Shown here piece by piece: positions 40,131-40,172 of a DNA stretch of 40,172 nt. A program made the translations under genes and the position numbers. The notes under the pieces are model-generated. The model saw nothing but the letters and a program-made list of their open reading frames with translations. It searched no databases and was not told where the DNA came from. Source of the stretch: Mycobacterium ostraviense (GTDB lineage Bacteria > Actinomycetota > Actinomycetes > Mycobacteriales > Mycobacteriaceae); NCBI RefSeq assembly GCF_002705925.1, contig NZ_NKRE01000001.1, positions 5,581,471-5,621,642 of the forward strand, in the 5' to 3' direction. How positions within the stretch are numbered: position 1 is the first letter of the stretch; the number at the start of each line of letters is the position of its first letter.

Positions 40131-40172
40131 TACTATGCGGGACAACGATGGTCGTAAGCTCGACCATGCCAC

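Noticed and set aside
1..40172. tRNA, rRNA and CRISPR arrays
   Set aside because: No T-loop-like words in a cloverleaf context, no rRNA-like stretches and no regularly spaced repeats were seen on either strand.

Overview
The window is GC-rich actinobacterial DNA. It most likely comes from a slow-growing Mycobacterium fairly close to the M. tuberculosis complex. Several products look like named M. tuberculosis proteins when compared from memory: the Rv2039c-Rv2034 block, Rv2000/Rv2001, MazEF5 (Rv1943c/Rv1942c), Rv1987 and the mycobacterial 18 kDa heat-shock antigen. These assignments were not checked by any search, and the exact species cannot be named from the sequence alone. | Layout. 1-4.1 kb: tail of a sugar ABC transporter operon (truncated permease, ATPase), a patatin-like lipase, and a minus-strand trio (ArsR regulator, SRPBCC protein, DinB-like protein) that is decaying. 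4.1-4.8 kb: non-coding, with short tandem repeats. 4.8-10.3 kb: a DUF3097 gene, then a seven-gene co-directional cluster: OsmC-like protein, cyanase, acyl-CoA-dehydrogenase-fold enzyme, ECF sigma factor, zinc-binding anti-sigma factor, flavin reductase and a formate/nitrite-type channel. This is the most system-like unit in the window. 10.3-24.8 kb: stress and persistence genes. They include a cold-shock protein, three tandem-domain universal stress proteins, a second-type GTP cyclohydrolase I, Hsp18 with a divergent MerR regulator, a UdgX-type uracil-DNA-binding protein, MarR/methyltransferase, a HAD phosphatase, a CsbD-like protein, a pyruvate-oxidase-like enzyme, a TetR regulator and a membrane acyltransferase. 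24.9-27.1 kb: an acyl-ACP thioesterase and FAD-dependent oxidoreductase pair. | 27.5-40.2 kb is accessory DNA, a patchwork of broken genes and mobile-element debris. It holds an esterase fragment joined to a PadR remnant, an intact PadR gene, a frameshifted DoxX gene, IS21 (IstB) and possible IS3 remnants, a P450 with a frameshifted TetR gene, a USP remnant, intact mazEF and pemK/mazF-type toxin-antitoxin pairs, a decayed VapC gene, a truncated tyrosine recombinase beside a 32-bp perfect palindrome, a second array of decayed recombinase genes, an SDR oxidoreductase and a secreted CBM2 protein. A 24-bp motif occurs three times here. | How the genes may work together. The cyanase cluster can be read as a sigma-controlled two-component flavin monooxygenase pathway: the reductase supplies reduced flavin to the dehydrogenase-fold oxygenase, and cyanase removes a cyanate product. 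That is inference. The USP/folE/hsp18 stretch resembles hypoxia and stress loci of other mycobacteria, but the DosR-like boxes I see are too degenerate to prove DosR control.
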